In this document: one piece after another, positions 31,501 to 42,519 of the stretch
Numbering within the stretch: position 1 is the stretch's first letter
Layout of the letters: every line of letters starts with the position of its first letter
DNA from: Spirometra erinaceieuropaei
Lineage: Eukaryota > Platyhelminthes > Cestoda > Diphyllobothriidea > Diphyllobothriidae
Assembly (NCBI GenBank): GCA_902702965.1
Contig: CACRXP010000143.1
Coordinates: 274,814 to 338,813 of the forward strand
Direction: 5' to 3'
Length of the DNA: 64,000 nucleotides
Notes under the pieces: model-generated
What the model was told of the DNA's origin: nothing
What the model saw: only the letters and a program-made list of their open reading frames with translations
Databases searched by the model: none
Translations under genes and position numbers: made by a program

Positions 31501-32842
31501 AGTTTGTGTATACGTTGCTGAAAACGGAATTAAACATTCTGGTAACATTAAGCATTTTGATTCTTCTTAGTGGTTTAGCTACTACCAAAAAAGCAAAACA
31601 GAATGCTTGCATAGGAAACTGGGCTACTTACAATCTGTTTCCTATTAGATAATTGTTTCGTCAATTTAGTACCTTAATTATCGACCATACGGTTTGTTCT
31701 GCTAGTTTGAAATATGCTTAAAGTTGTGAATTAACTTACCCTTACAGAAATGCCTAGTATATAATGTAATCTACTAGGATAGAGCGGGTATTTTCAATTC
31801 CAAAATACAGCGCCTACGATGGGCTTCCGCTGCACAAATCCTTGGAGCGATTTGGCACCAAAAACATCCCAGGTAATTTAAAAGTAGACAATAGAATTTT
31901 CCTGTTGCCGTTGGTCTATTACTGCAGTTTAATCCTGTCAAAAATATTGCGTTTTGTTTTGTCATTTGGTACAGCAGCTTTTTAATCTGACCAACGTAGC
32001 GTGCTTTATAAGAGAAACCGTGACTTTGGATGCACATAAAAAAGGCATCATACTTAATATATTTTTGTTCTTTAGACGTAAAACTAATGTGTACTTTTAC
32101 TGTTGGGTGGTCTGTGGAAAAGAGTTTTTTAGCAACTTCCAAGTGAACTCACCAATTGTGTTTCTTTGCCGACGAGGCCGCACTCGTTTAACTTTTGACT
32201 AAAGTCAGTTTTCCCTGTGAAAAATGGCTCGAAATCGTCTTTAGGTGGATTGCAGTTATGTTGTTGGTTGGGCCTCCACTAACCAAAAAGTGAAACAAAC
32301 ATGTTTTTCAAGAGCAAATACAAGTTTGATAGGTGGATCGGATTGATCTATCATGAGAACAAATATGTTTAGGTTGGAAATGTTGGGTGATTTACCATAC
32401 CCATAGCACGTGTACTAAGTTCAAACACAGACATGCCAAACAGGGATGGACACACACAGATCCACCTACTCCCAAAAGAAAACGATCGTCGTATGGTTGC
32501 AGAGGTCATCGCAACCAACTAAATAGTCGGGTTCAGAATAGCAGTTGGTTGGCATATGTTTGCTTTAGATAAATCCGCGTCAGGCCAGTACAGTTATACG
32601 AAGCGTGGTCAAGGAAGGGATTTGGAAACTATAACAGTTTTGTGTCCCTCCAGGGAAAATGAAAGATAGTCCGTTGTTTGGCACAAAGGGATGCAATTTT
32701 TCTAAGAAATAGCGGTGTGAGAGAGATAGCATAAAACAATCCAGGACTTGCTTCGCGAAAACGGATTTCCTGCCAGGTTTATTAGAAAGAATGTTGTAAA
32801 ACAACTTGAAAAATCAATCAAACTTAATGCGAAAGAAAACTT
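28536..32842. other. long AT-rich stretch without recognised genes
   Basis: Besides the exon candidate at 29295-29494, I see only short frames. The minus-strand frame 31774-32142 contains SYKARYVGQIKKLLYQMTKQ, which resembles a YVGQT-K segment of a PLE endonuclease, but the preceding C-x2-C is missing, so I leave it as a possibility only. Confidence 0.4.
29295..29494 (-). CDS. possible terminal exon, unknown protein
   Basis: On the minus strand an open frame ends in IKDNGGGMQSNEWSFEWQAD..., a helical, charged tail (SLASLKQKMKEVENIQAIF) and stop. A splice acceptor-like CCCCAAAG at 29495 follows a CTGAAT branch-like sequence about 40 bases upstream. An ATTAAA poly(A)-type signal occurs about 35 bases beyond the stop. 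The amino-acid composition looks more protein-like than other frames nearby. I do not recognise the family, and no partner exon was found upstream on this strand. A chance frame remains possible. Confidence 0.3.
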
Positions 32843-33345
32843 NNNNNNNNNNNNNNNNNNNNNNNNNNNNNNNNNNNNNNNNNNNNNNNNNNNNNNNNNN
32901 NNNNNNNNNNNNNNNNNNNNNNNNNNNNNNNNNNNNNNNNNNNNNNNNNNNNNNNNNNNNNNNNNNNNNNNNNNNNNNNNNNNNNNNNNNNNNNNNNNNN
33001 NNNNNNNNNNNNNNNNNNNNNNNNNNNNNNNNNNNNNNNNNNNNNNNNNNNNNNNNNNNNNNNNNNNNNNNNNNNNNNNNNNNNNNNNNNNNNNNNNNNN
33101 NNNNNNNNNNNNNNNNNNNNNNNNNNNNNNNNNNNNNNNNNNNNNNNNNNNNNNNNNNNNNNNNNNNNNNNNNNNNNNNNNNNNNNNNNNNNNNNNNNNN
33201 NNNNNNNNNNNNNNNNNNNNNNNNNNNNNNNNNNNNNNNNNNNNNNNNNNNNNNNNNNNNNNNNNNNNNNNNNNNNNNNNNNNNNNNNNNNNNNNNNNNN
33301 NNNNNNNNNNNNNNNNNNNNNNNNNNNNNNNNNNNNNNNNNNNNN
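32843..33345. other. assembly gap (503 N)
   Basis: Run of N. Frames reported across it are artefacts. The flanks (AATGCGAAAGAAAACTT on the left, AATACGCATTGATCAAGC on the right) show no obvious shared repeat. Confidence 1.
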
Positions 33346-34562
33346 AATACGCATTGATCAAGCTGTTCTAAATAAACTTCCCAGCAGCGAGGGTTCAAAT
33401 AATGTCCTCTACTAACCTTGTTGTAGACGGAGAACGCTAGGATGAGTTGCCGTCTCAGATCACCTCAGTGTACACCTACTCCTTCACTTGGCCTTGTCGC
33501 ACGAGTCGGCACCTATCCTTAAGAACACGCGAGCACCTACCGGCTGGGCTGGGGAGGGGAGAAGCTAGGAGTATTTAAATAATCGTTCTCTTACACGTTA
33601 ATTGCGGACATCGGGTTGATCCTAAGAAAGTATTTCGCCTGATTTATAGGGTCTCATCCAGCTATCCTAAGCTACTGGCACAGCGTCTAGTAGCAACAGC
33701 AGAAGCGGCTGCTATCAGGTTATGAAAGCCGGTCTTGTTCACACAGAAGAACCTCGTTCAAGTTTCTCGCTCACCATGATTAAATGTCGTCTAGATATAT
33801 GCCATTCTCCATACCCTTTCTCTTTCACTCCGTCTCTGCCATTGACTGTTATTGCCCCCTCCCGCATATTCCCACAACCCGCGCGGGTATTAAAACGAAC
33901 TCTGATAGATTTTTCTAATCCCTGAAATGTCTGATATGACCCCGTTTTCGTAAGAATATATTGGCCTGACGAGAATTTATCGAAAGCAAACTTTTGCTCG
34001 CCAACTACTTCCCTGAATACTGGCATGGAAACTTTTCCGAGTGGCCGAAATCGGCAAAGTCACGATAGACGAGGATGTATACGAGGACAGAGAATTCAGG
34101 TAGACTGACACAGAACCGGGACCGTGCAAGTGATACAAAACTGCTTCGAGCTCATCCTGTCTCCATCAAGCCAATCATTATACTGGCTACCATCTATGAG
34201 CAGAAACATGGAGTGTCTAGCAGCTGGGTTATAAACAATTCGTCGAACCGAAGTTACTCAGCGTTCATTCCTGTCCGAATTAATGCCCGATCCGCAGCGA
34301 CAGAGAATAAGAGGCAGAGTGCATGATTGACAGGTGCACAGAGTCAGAAATGGGGGGGAGCAGTTAACAGTCACAGCGGACGAACGACAATAAAGGAATT
34401 GATAGGAGGGAAAAATTGATGGCCCAATATAGTTGACTAAGATCGCTCCAGTTTCGCCAGTTTCTCGAAGTGCTCTCGAGCATTAAGGATGCTAAAGACC
34501 GTCTTCGAGGAAGCAGTCGAGAGATCCGACATGAAGACAGTGACGTAGGCCTCCGACGTAAA
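33346..34562. other. unannotated stretch
   Basis: Contains a family G segment at 33953-34035 (TTGGCCTGACGAGAATTTAT, then CTCGCCAACTACTTC). No gene supported. Confidence 0.4.
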
Positions 34563-35517
34563 TACAATAGGTGGGCTAACTCACAAAATATCAATCAAAA
34601 TGCCGAAATGCGTTCTCGTTTTAAGGAGATTAATTAATCAGGATTGTAAAACTGATCATTGTGCGGCATAACTCTATAATACATCAGTTACCTCACGATG
34701 CCGTCTTTCAAACGAATTTCATTCCGGCTGCATGCAAAAACTATACTCTGTAAAATGGATCATTTACGTAGCGGGGATTTTTATCAGTGATTTTCGATGG
34801 CCTTAAACCAATAAGTACATTTCATTCGGTAGACAATTGCGTGTTCTTTCAATTTCATAATCGACAGAAGAGTATAACTCTGTTTTAAAAAGTTTGGAAT
34901 TGTTAGATTTTTTAATACCGCGAAATGGCCGCTCATAAAATTTCATGTCTCTGCATTAATCGATGTGGCTTGAAAAGTTAACAATATAGCACAAATCCAC
35001 TGCTAACATTTTGAACCTCATATGGTATGTTCCTTATGCCGTAAAGAAATATATGGTTTTCCAAACGCGGGAAATATAAAACTTGTAGTTTAGAAACACT
35101 GAATGCAGGTGTGACGGCAGGTTGATTTCAAAATAATTCAGGAATTGGGAAAGTTTTGAAAATCGAGATATCCCCTACCTTTGAGTATAAAATTGGAAGA
35201 AAACATAGATTTCTACAGACTGAGCAAAAAATAAAGATTTTCATGCAGTTATTTCACGAAATATAGTTGAGGGTTTAAGGACACCAAAAATCACTGAGAA
35301 ACATGCCCTATACATAAGCGGTCTTTTATATAAGGTATAGTTTTTACTGCAGCCGGGATGAAGTTTTTTAGAAAGCCGTCATCGTGAGGTAACTGAATAA
35401 TCATAGATTTATGTCTCACGATGATCAGTCTTACAACCCTGCTTATTTAATCTTTTCTAAACGAGAACGCAATACGGAATTTTGGTTGACATTTTATCAG
35501 TAATGCCACCCACTGTG
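34563..35517. repeat. palindromic foldback element, copy 7 (subfamily II)
   Basis: It runs from TACAATAGGTGGGCTAACTC to CCACCCACTGTG, about 955 bp. Left blocks CAGTTACCTCACGATGCCGT and TTCCGGCTGCATGCAAAAAC recur reversed at right as GCCGTCATCGTGAGGTAACT and TTTTTACTGCAGCCGGGATG. Uninterrupted. Confidence 0.75.
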
Positions 35518-37113
35518 CATCAATAAACCCCAAAAGATGTTGGTTTTGCACTCCACTAATGGCGAAATTCGCAAGCATCCCGCTACAGGACAGCTTTAAC
35601 TTGTCGAACTTGTGAACGTCAGGGTGCACTTTCGCAGTGTGGCAGGCGATCTCCAAAAACGCAGCCCTTTCAAAGTGGACAATTTAATCCTCTTCTGGCA
35701 CCTCGCCCAGCTGCTATAGACGCCTCGCCAGAAGGTGCAAGTTGGGGGATTAAATTAAACATTTTTAAACCAGACCTTCTAAAAAGTCTCGTATCAGATA
35801 AAGGAAAAAAAAAACAGGAACATTCAGCAGGCTTGTTGATGGATTTTACGCTCTTCTTATTCCCACGGAGGAGACTTTTCGTCGTTCTTCGCTGATCAGG
35901 TACATCTTGGGAATAAGAAAATTAATCTTAGTCTCTGGAGAATTCTGACTTAGAGCCTCAAGAAACAACCAAAAGTGGACCCGATCCTTGTTCACCCCCT
36001 GGCTTTCTGCGTCTGTGAAAATAGTTTCTCGTTGATTGACGTAATTGCTTTCAACGAAACCTTCCTGCCTGCACTAATGCCAAAGATTGAGGACAAGGCC
36101 ACCAAGTAGACGGAGATGATTGTGTCCGACAATCGTTGTGGACTCGAGACAACGAGTATCCCTCGAAATAATATTTGCAGAGGTAATGTTTCGCATGTTC
36201 CTATTGCCCGCACCTGATGAATAGTCCATAAATGAAACCTTATTCCTCATTTTCGCATCAAGTTCTGAGCTTGTATGCGTCCGACACTTTTTTTCATTTA
36301 ACATACTGGACGTGCAACGAGGCGTCTGGAAAAGAGGGGACATGAACACATGCCTGTTTGGCTAGGTGAAAAGATAAAATCGTTCAGTTTTTGTACATCT
36401 ACTCGATACGAACCACCGTTATATACTGGGCGCCAACACACTAATCTAAAGTCCAGCACAAACGTGCGCTATCCACATCCGAATTAGTGGCTATTCGACT
36501 AGCTAACGCAGCGCTCTGCTTTCAAAAGACGTTGACACAGGCCGTCTATTTTCCCTGACCGACTCCAGGTAAGGATCGCATGCCGTACCGACGCCCTGAG
36601 AACAGTCGCCTGTACTCCACGTCTTTAATATACAGACAGCGCACACAATCTTACCCCCTTCATTTCCACCTTCCACGCAAAGTCCACCGTCAACAGGCGG
36701 ATTCCGTCATACTGACGGCGTGGAAACATGGAGACTGAGTAAACCTGCCCCTGAGACAAATTTATATTCTGTCCAGGATTAAAAAGATCATTACTCAGGT
36801 AAATGTATTGACATGATTTTGAGTTGCGTAAAATATGTGTTTGTCGAATAACTTTTCAATAGCCAAAATATTTGCTAATTAGTGTTGGACTCATCGCTCA
36901 TAATCTTTAATCGATAAACATCACTAATGAGAACACCTGTGATTTACGTAATCATAAACCCATCTGGCTATTTTTAAATGTATCTTTTACTGTTAGGATG
37001 TAATAGTTTATTGCTCATTGCACACGTAAAAGTACCAATGATAGGCTTAACTACTCTTAACCTTCGAAAAGAACAATAAGCCTTGATTAATGCTTAAAGC
37101 AAAACGCTCGTAG
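35518..37113. other. stretch with two weak coding-like frames and a small inverted repeat
   Basis: A minus-strand frame around 35520-35680 reads ERAAFLEIACHTAKVHPDVH and continues smoothly; its family is unknown. Another minus frame (35992-36150) reads [20 protein letters not shown] before a stop. An inverted pair of TTTAATCC/GGATTAAA with CTTCTGGC/GCCAGAAG lies at 35683-35756. A family G segment lies at 36810-36860. None is strong enough to call a gene. Confidence 0.35.
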
Positions 37114-37680
37114 GTGAATGAGAAGGTTTATTTGGTTAGTTGTCCCCCCGGTGAGATGAAAATTGTCTCAGATTCCAGAGACCATCACCAAGCTAAGATG
37201 CAGCGGAACTTCTATTCACTTCCGTACATTCGAGAAGTTTGTGAAACAATCTCCCGACAATTAAAAAAATTTAGCATTCCCATCTTCCACAAGACCGTAT
37301 CCTCTTTACGCGCAACATTATGCCGAGTAATAGACACGGTGCGCAAAAAAACAAACAACAAATTTCATTTTCCGCATTCCGTGCGCCAACGGCCCTTGTG
37401 TTTATGCTTGCCATAGAGGCCGAAGTCCTGGGAACCGCATTAACTAGCACAAGCTAGTTCCTTGCCAAAGTGACCTTCTGCCCCGCATGCTTGCGCACGC
37501 CCTTGAGCACGACCACCGCTTTTCTTGGGACAGTACTGAAGTGATCTTAATGGCTAACACAAGACAGACGCGATCATTTCTCGAGGCTTGGCATTCTGGC
37601 ACGACCAGCCCAAATCGCCACGTCGATCTAGACGTTCACTACAAGGGTTTACGTACACGCTCACTAACTTGTTTCTACGC
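37114..37680 (+). pseudogene. PLE-8: linker and C-terminal block, endonuclease core deleted
   Basis: 37195-37330 encodes NFYSLPYIREVCETISRQLK and following residues, matching the linker before the GIY-YIG domain (compare RTLPYVKNVSEAVSRLLTPL in PLE-1). 37487-37665 encodes HALEHDHRFSWDSTEV and FLEAWHSG..NRHVDLDVHYKGLR, the C-terminal block of GIY-YIG PLE proteins. The YVG region that should lie between is missing or unreadable, and a frameshift separates the parts. This belongs to a family different from PLE-1, which has ELLESCFSGPQSINKHNDLP in the equivalent place. Confidence 0.75.
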
Positions 37681-37849
37681 CCAAAAAACTGCCGACCCCT
37701 ACTCAGCCATTGCCTCGCCACCCATCCGTCGACGCGACACGACCAACCACAACCGAAACTCTTAACGCCTCCATCGCCGGCGCACTGACTCTTTGCCTCA
37801 TCCCGCATCAATGGTCAGTCCCCCCCATTCCAAATGATCCTCATTTCCC

Positions 37850-37873
37850 CCCTCCTCCTCCTCCTCCTCATCC

Positions 37874-37907
<34 letters not shown>

Positions 37908-37908
37908 C
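37850..37908 (+). repeat. CTC/ATC trinucleotide microsatellite
   Basis: Tandem CTC units change into TCA/ATC units, giving a compound microsatellite of about 59 bp. Confidence 0.9.
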
Positions 37909-38065
37909 CCTGAGGGCAGCCCTAGCGATTCTCCACCCCCTCTCACTGCTCCACAATATACCATACGCCAGTGACCATCCCTCACGCACGAGCTGTGTCT
38001 TTCGCTGTCTGTCTTGTCGCGCCAACTGATGTAGTCGGCTGATCTCTCTTTATCCTTTGTTCATT

Positions 38066-38108
38066 TTGTCTGACGACGGGTTGGTGTTGCCCAGTTAGAA
38101 ACTCACGA
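38066..38108 (+). ncRNA. hammerhead-like motif at the end of PLE-8
   Basis: GTCTGACGACGGGTTGGTGT, then TGCCCAGTTAGAAACTCACG: CTGACGA, a GGG/CCC hairpin and GAAAC are present in hammerhead order about 400 bp after the PLE-8 coding end, but five extra bases separate the hairpin from GAAA. It could be a variant ribozyme or a chance resemblance. Confidence 0.3.
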
Positions 38109-38264
38109 GTTTAACTCGATTTTTCAAAAAGCCTTCTCTTTTTCATTATATCATTTCGGAATACAAACTACATCAGTTATTCAACGCTAAGAATTTCCAC
38201 GCGCAGCCTTAGCCACTGATTCTTAAAATTGTACTGGAGGATGGGCGTCCCAAGTAACATAATT

Positions 38265-38960
38265 TGATTAATAATGAGTTCTTTGGGAAATCAGACAAAC
38301 TTTATTTCGTAACTTTTCCAGGTCGTCGTCAGACGTGTAGCAAGTGTGAAAAAAACAGTTTAAATTTAATCACGCCCGCAATGGTTGGCGTCTCATGCAT
38401 TGACGAACAAAGTCATGTAGGCACCGGTTTCGCAAGGATAATTTGTAAAGTTATTTCACTTCTGCTCGAGAGCTTTCCAAACTAGCGCAGTAGGTTTCAG
38501 CTTGATTTAGAAAACCACCAACTGAACTCCAATTTTGAGAGACTGGATAGTCGGCCTCTACAAGTATACACGAACATCAGCTGCTCGCGATGTGGCGACC
38601 ATGCACACACTGAAAACAGACCATAACGTTCATCGGGACAAAACACGCATGGTTTTTGTCTGTCGATCTAAAAAAGGTCGTGAAGTTTTTAAGGCCATAC
38701 GCTCCGATAACCCCAGCATTTACCTGTACATAGATCTAGACGTAGACTACGATAGTCTCAGCGAAAGATGCAAGTGGCAACAGGCAATCAACATGAGCCG
38801 TTTACCAAGACCATCACTTATTGACAGGAATTAAAGGCCGGTATCGATTGTTTATCCATTTTAAAAATATTAACTGTTTTGCATATTTGCCACACGTCTG
38901 AAGGTGATCTGGAAAACCAGTGCCGTAAAGTTACAGAATAAGCTTTTTTGTTTCTTAAAA
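38265..38960 (+). mobile_element. PLE-9: short copy with inverted ends
   Basis: The left arm (about 38265-38345) has CAGACAAACTTTATTTCGTA and CCAGGTCGTCGTCAGACGTG. The right arm (about 38890-38960) has the reverse, CACACGTCTGAAGGTGATCT, GGAAAACCAG and GTAAAGTTACAGAATAAGC. The interior (about 38535-38800) encodes GREVFKAIRSDNPSIYLYID and continues with LDVDYDSL, which is the C-terminal block of the endonuclease protein. It is a severely 5'-truncated element that kept its inverted terminal copy. Confidence 0.6.
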
Positions 38961-39189
38961 GGAATTATTACTTTCTAATTAATCCTCTCAGGATGTCCAT
39001 CTTCCAATATTCTCAAAATGCACGATAATCTCTGAATATGCCACATTGGTATAAACTGTTGTGAAAAGTGATCCGTCAGTTTTACAAAGTAAAAGGACAT
39101 CCAAGAAATGAGAATTGTGCCAGAGGACACTGCATATCGCAGTCTGCCATATATTAACTTGTCAGATCGACATGGGACACCGACTTGTC

Positions 39190-39202
39190 TATGAATCAGT
39201 TG
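39190..39202. repeat. target-site duplication of PLE-6, left copy
   Basis: The 13 bases TATGAATCAGTTG are repeated exactly at 40319-40331. Confidence 0.75.
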
Positions 39203-40318
39203 AAAACAAGCATGTACAGCAGAATTTATTTGGGCCAATAAATTTCGTGACGACTTTTCAACTGCAGCCCCTCTCTGCATAACATAGGTAACGAATGGAA
39301 GCGCACAGCAGTATGAATTTGTACAGAATTGCAGTGCATAAGAGCAGGATCAAGGTTCAAGGCAATGAATAATCATGATAAGACGTCCACATAAGCATCA
39401 AATAGGAAAGAGGGAGACGAAATGTTAACAACAAATCAAAGTCAGGAGTAACTTGAGGCGTGAGATTACCAGGGCAATTGCAGATTAATCACATGATCTA
39501 AGTGCTTGCACAGGTCTTTTTTCTCCCTCCGTATGTAAGCTGCTTCCAGATAACGCATGGTTCGAGCTGTGTGCGCTCGGAGAAGTACTTAAACAGATGC
39601 TTTACGGTCGTTTTTGCTCGTACAACACAGCAGAGCTTATCGTCATCAGTTCCCCAAAAAGGCTTCCACTTAACCGGGCTAAGGATGCCTTGCCAATGCA
39701 CGCCACCCCAAATTGTGTGTATGAATCCACATGCACTTTCGGATGCAAGTACATTGGGCGGACGCAAAGGCAACTGGCATCCAGGGCCGCTGAGCACTTG
39801 TCTAATTGGCTTTTCAAACAGGACAACAAAACCCATGTTCGTCTATAACGAAAAACCTGTTAGATAGCGGTCGTGTTGTCGACCCTAAAGCATCTTTTTG
39901 AGTACTTCTCCGAGCGCACACAACTCGAACCATGCGTTATCTGGAAGCAGCTTACATACGGAGGGAGAAAACAGACCTGTGCAAGCACTTAGATCATGTG
40001 ATTAATCTGCAATTGCCCTGGTAATCTCACGCCTCAAGTTACTCCTGACTTTGATTTGTTGTTAACATTTCGTCTCCCTCTTTCCTATTTGATGCTTATG
40101 TGGACGTCTTATCCTGATTATTCATTGCCTTGAACCTTGATCCTGCTCTTATGCACTTCAATTCTGTACAAATTCATACTGCTGTGCGCTTCCATTCGTT
40201 ACATATGTTATGCAGAGAGGGGCTGCAGTTGAAAAGTCGTCACGAAATTTATTGGCCCCAATAAATTCTGCTGTACATGCTTCTTTTCAATTCGTACCCG
40301 GGATAAAATGCTTCATTT
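39203..40318 (+). mobile_element. PLE-6: 413-bp inverted arms around a GIY-YIG fragment
   Basis: 39198-39610 and 39880-40292 are reverse complements of equal length with only about ten differences visible, so roughly 97% identical. The 269-bp loop encodes the endonuclease segment NCVYESTCTFGCKYIGRTQR and continues with QLASRAAEHL: C-x3-C, YIGRT and the R-x3-EH helix. The right arm continues the reading (EYFSERTQLEPCVIWKQLTY) and then the 3' region; the left arm is the inverted copy. With the 13-bp target duplication the ends are 39203 and 40318. The family differs from PLE-1 and PLE-8. Confidence 0.8.
39597..39848 (+). pseudogene. GIY-YIG endonuclease fragment of PLE-6
   Basis: Open for 83 codons. 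The core is CVYESTC..GCKYIGRTQRQL then AAEHLSNWL, fitting a GIY-YIG domain: the GIY equivalent CVY, YIG in YIGRT, catalytic Arg in the following helix. RT motifs are absent, and after the stop at about 39848 the frame shifts for the C-terminal part in the right arm. Not functional alone. Confidence 0.7.
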
Positions 40319-40331
40319 TATGAATCAGTTG
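40319..40331. repeat. target-site duplication of PLE-6, right copy
   Basis: Exact copy of 39190-39202. Confidence 0.75.
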
Positions 40332-40741
40332 TCTGCGTCTGGCGTGTTACAAATTTAGTACGATTTCTATGTTTTATGCGTGGTATGTCTCCTCTAGCAC
40401 AACTTTCGTTGTCTTCATCAGTCCAGCTGGCGGGAGAACAGACTAGGATTGGGCAAGATCTTAACCACAACAAGTGAGGGTCGCGTGCAACTTTTACATA
40501 TACTTGTGCCTAAACAGTTCTGTTCAGATGGATTTACTCCAAGTTCCTGCACTAATTTTCTCGGCAATTAAACAAAGCAAGGTGGAACTGAAGTTTATAT
40601 ATCAGAAAAAACACGAGGGAGGCTGGGGGACACACTGATCAGCAAACCGGCACAAGATCGGCGAACCACGCACGTCTGGGCCTTTAGCGTGCATCTGTGT
40701 TGTTAGTACGGTGAAAAATTGCACAATTCCATATAATGATA
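40332..40741. other. unannotated stretch
   Basis: No supported feature. It contains AGCTGGCGGGAGAACAG-like sequence of unknown origin. Confidence 0.4.
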
Positions 40742-41430
40742 GGGTACGCTCACTAATCGTTCTTACAGAACTTAATCGTTCCCTTGTGCCTTACGGGCTC
40801 ACTCTCGAGACCAACCTGCAGCAGCACAGCCGCGCATGATATATAGGCAGTATGTTATTTCCGACAAAGAAAAGGGAGACTGAAATGGCCATTTCTGGCT
40901 TATTAGTCGTCGTCAACCTTTCAAACCCAACCCCGAAGTATCGAATACCTGGAGCTTGAATTCGCGGCCTTTTAGTTAGAAGTCTTACGTCTCCAAACAT
41001 TGCGCCACGAGCATGTGGCCCTGTCGGTTTTCTATCGGGAATATACATTGTTAGGGGGTGCTCACCTATCGTTCTTACGGAGCTCACTCGTTCCTTTGTG
41101 TCTTACGGGCTCTCTCTCGAGCCCCACTGCCAGCCGCGCAGCGGAGCATTTTATATAGGCAGAATGGTATTACCCGTCGTCAGCCAGCCATACCCAAGCC
41201 CGAAGTGTGGAACACCCGAGCCTCGAACTCGCGACCTGTTGGTTTAGAAGTCCACGCCTCTACTCACCGGGCCACGAGCACGTTGCCCTGTCGGTTTTCG
41301 ATCGGGAATATACAATGTTAGGGGGTGCTCACCTATCGTTCTTACGGAGCTCACTTGTTCCTATGTGCCTTATGGGCTCTCTCTCGAGCCCCACCAGCAG
41401 GCGCGCAACGGAGCATGATATACCGACATG
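40742..41430 (-). repeat. tandem array of three SINE-B units
   Basis: Units begin at 40742, 41054 and 41321 (GGG..GCTCAC..TCGTTCTTAC). They measure 312 bp, 267 bp and a truncated third of about 110 bp. The first is longer because it keeps the GACAAAGAAAAGGGAGACTG segment. The minus strand of each full unit carries a tRNA-like head. In the second unit it lies at about 41212-41282: A-box GTGGCCCGGTGAGTAGAGGC, anticodon arm TGGACTTCTAAACCAA with anticodon TCT, B-box GAGTTCGAGGCTC. This points to a tRNA-Arg(TCT) origin. Confidence 0.75.
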
Positions 41431-41999
41431 TGTACAAATTCGAGGCCCAAATTTTGTATCGTGTCCACCATCTCCCGAAGAAGACGAAGACGAAGAGAGG
41501 GCAAATTCATGGACGATATTGTATCTGAACTAACGTTCCGGAAACTCCCTCGTTTATATCACCAGAATAGTGGGCATGTTGCGCCTGCCGGTTTTGAGTT
41601 ATTCAGCCTCGCCGCTTGCCTCGTTTTATAGCCGTCCTCGATGCGCGAACTTTGACCTGCCTATTTGCCGCCGAATGACTTAGACTTCCCCGGGGCTGAT
41701 CGCTGACAGGCATGCGTGGCCTTAATGCCCTCTGGGATCGGCGTAATTGTAGTCAAATCAGCGTGCCGGTTGGCCTCTCCCACGTCAGCCGGTCGGTTTA
41801 TTGGTCGTTGCTGTTCATGTTAGCAGCACTGAGTTTCGCGGGCGAGAAATTGTTCGGCTTTGGTCGCATGACCTCTGGCCTCCAACTCCGCTCAATCTGC
41901 GAGCGTTGACTCTCGGTCCCGCGTACTTGCTCCTCATTCTGGTCCTGTCCGGATTGACTCGAGCCTTGTAAACTGTGCCTGGTAGGAGAGATGTAGATC
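41431..41999. other. unannotated stretch, possibly the 3' region of PLE-7
   Basis: Lies downstream of the minus-strand PLE-7 coding relic, so it may be its 3' untranslated part. GAAGAAGACGAAGACGAAGA occurs at about 41477. No ribozyme core is seen. Confidence 0.35.
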
Positions 42000-42260
42000 G
42001 ATAGTTGGATTCAGTGTGCCAATTAAGGATTAACTCTCGAGCACCAGTCTGGTCATCTTCTCATCGACTTGGTCGATTACCTTCGCCTTCTCAAAAACGG
42101 AATTGTGGTTCAGCTTTTTTTCGCGGCCGTAGACCGAAGGCAGCTTGCCCTTGCGGCTGATCGTAAGTTGATGTTCGTGCACTCTTGAACCGAGGCGTTT
42201 GCCCGTTTCATAAACAAACCTCCCATCGCAATTTAGGCATGTTATGCTGTAGACCACAGC
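42000..42260 (-). pseudogene. PLE-7: GIY-YIG fragment
   Basis: The minus strand encodes VYSITCLNCDGRFVYETGKR, then LGSRVHEHQLTISRKGKLPS, and a C-terminal stretch with VFEKAKVIDQVDEKMTRLVLES. C-x2-C, the VYETG variant of YVGETG and R-x3-EH are all in place. Beyond a stop the frame continues with GTLNPTIDLHLSYQA, the usual C-terminal block. It is truncated at its 5' side and belongs to a third PLE family. Confidence 0.75.
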
Positions 42261-42477
42261 TAACTGTTTTGCTGTTGGTAGCGGGTCTTTGGATTTTATG
42301 ATTTGCTGTCTGATGATGCATCCAAGTTTATGAGCCGCGATAATCTAAAAAGGCTTCAGGATTCTTGCAGCCGCCTCTGATATTTTATTAACTTTGGGTA
42401 CTCAGATTTTGTTTTTTGAGACAGTTGAGTATAAGGGACTATGAGTAGCCGTTGGATTTAAACATATATATGAATGT

Positions 42478-42497
42478 TTATATATATATATATATAA
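42478..42497. repeat. TA microsatellite
   Basis: About 20 bases of perfect TA repeat, close to the left end of PLE-10. PLE-10's right end also borders a short TA run (about 43080-43091). Confidence 0.9.
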
Positions 42498-42519
42498 ACT
42501 GGAACACAAGCATCCCAAC

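Noticed and set aside
31774..32142. PLE endonuclease on the minus strand because of YVGQ
   Set aside because: Only one short match (RYVGQIKKLLYQ). The cysteine pair and C-terminal block are absent.
32702..33398. Open frames of 176-219 codons spanning 32702-33398
   Set aside because: They consist mostly of N from the assembly gap.
41212..41282. tRNA-Arg gene on the minus strand
   Set aside because: It recurs in a tandem array with shared flanks on both sides. The acceptor stem cannot be closed properly, so it is a SINE head.
40742..41430. CRISPR array or satellite
   Set aside because: Units of 267-312 bp with tRNA-like heads are tandem SINEs, and no short spaced repeats exist.
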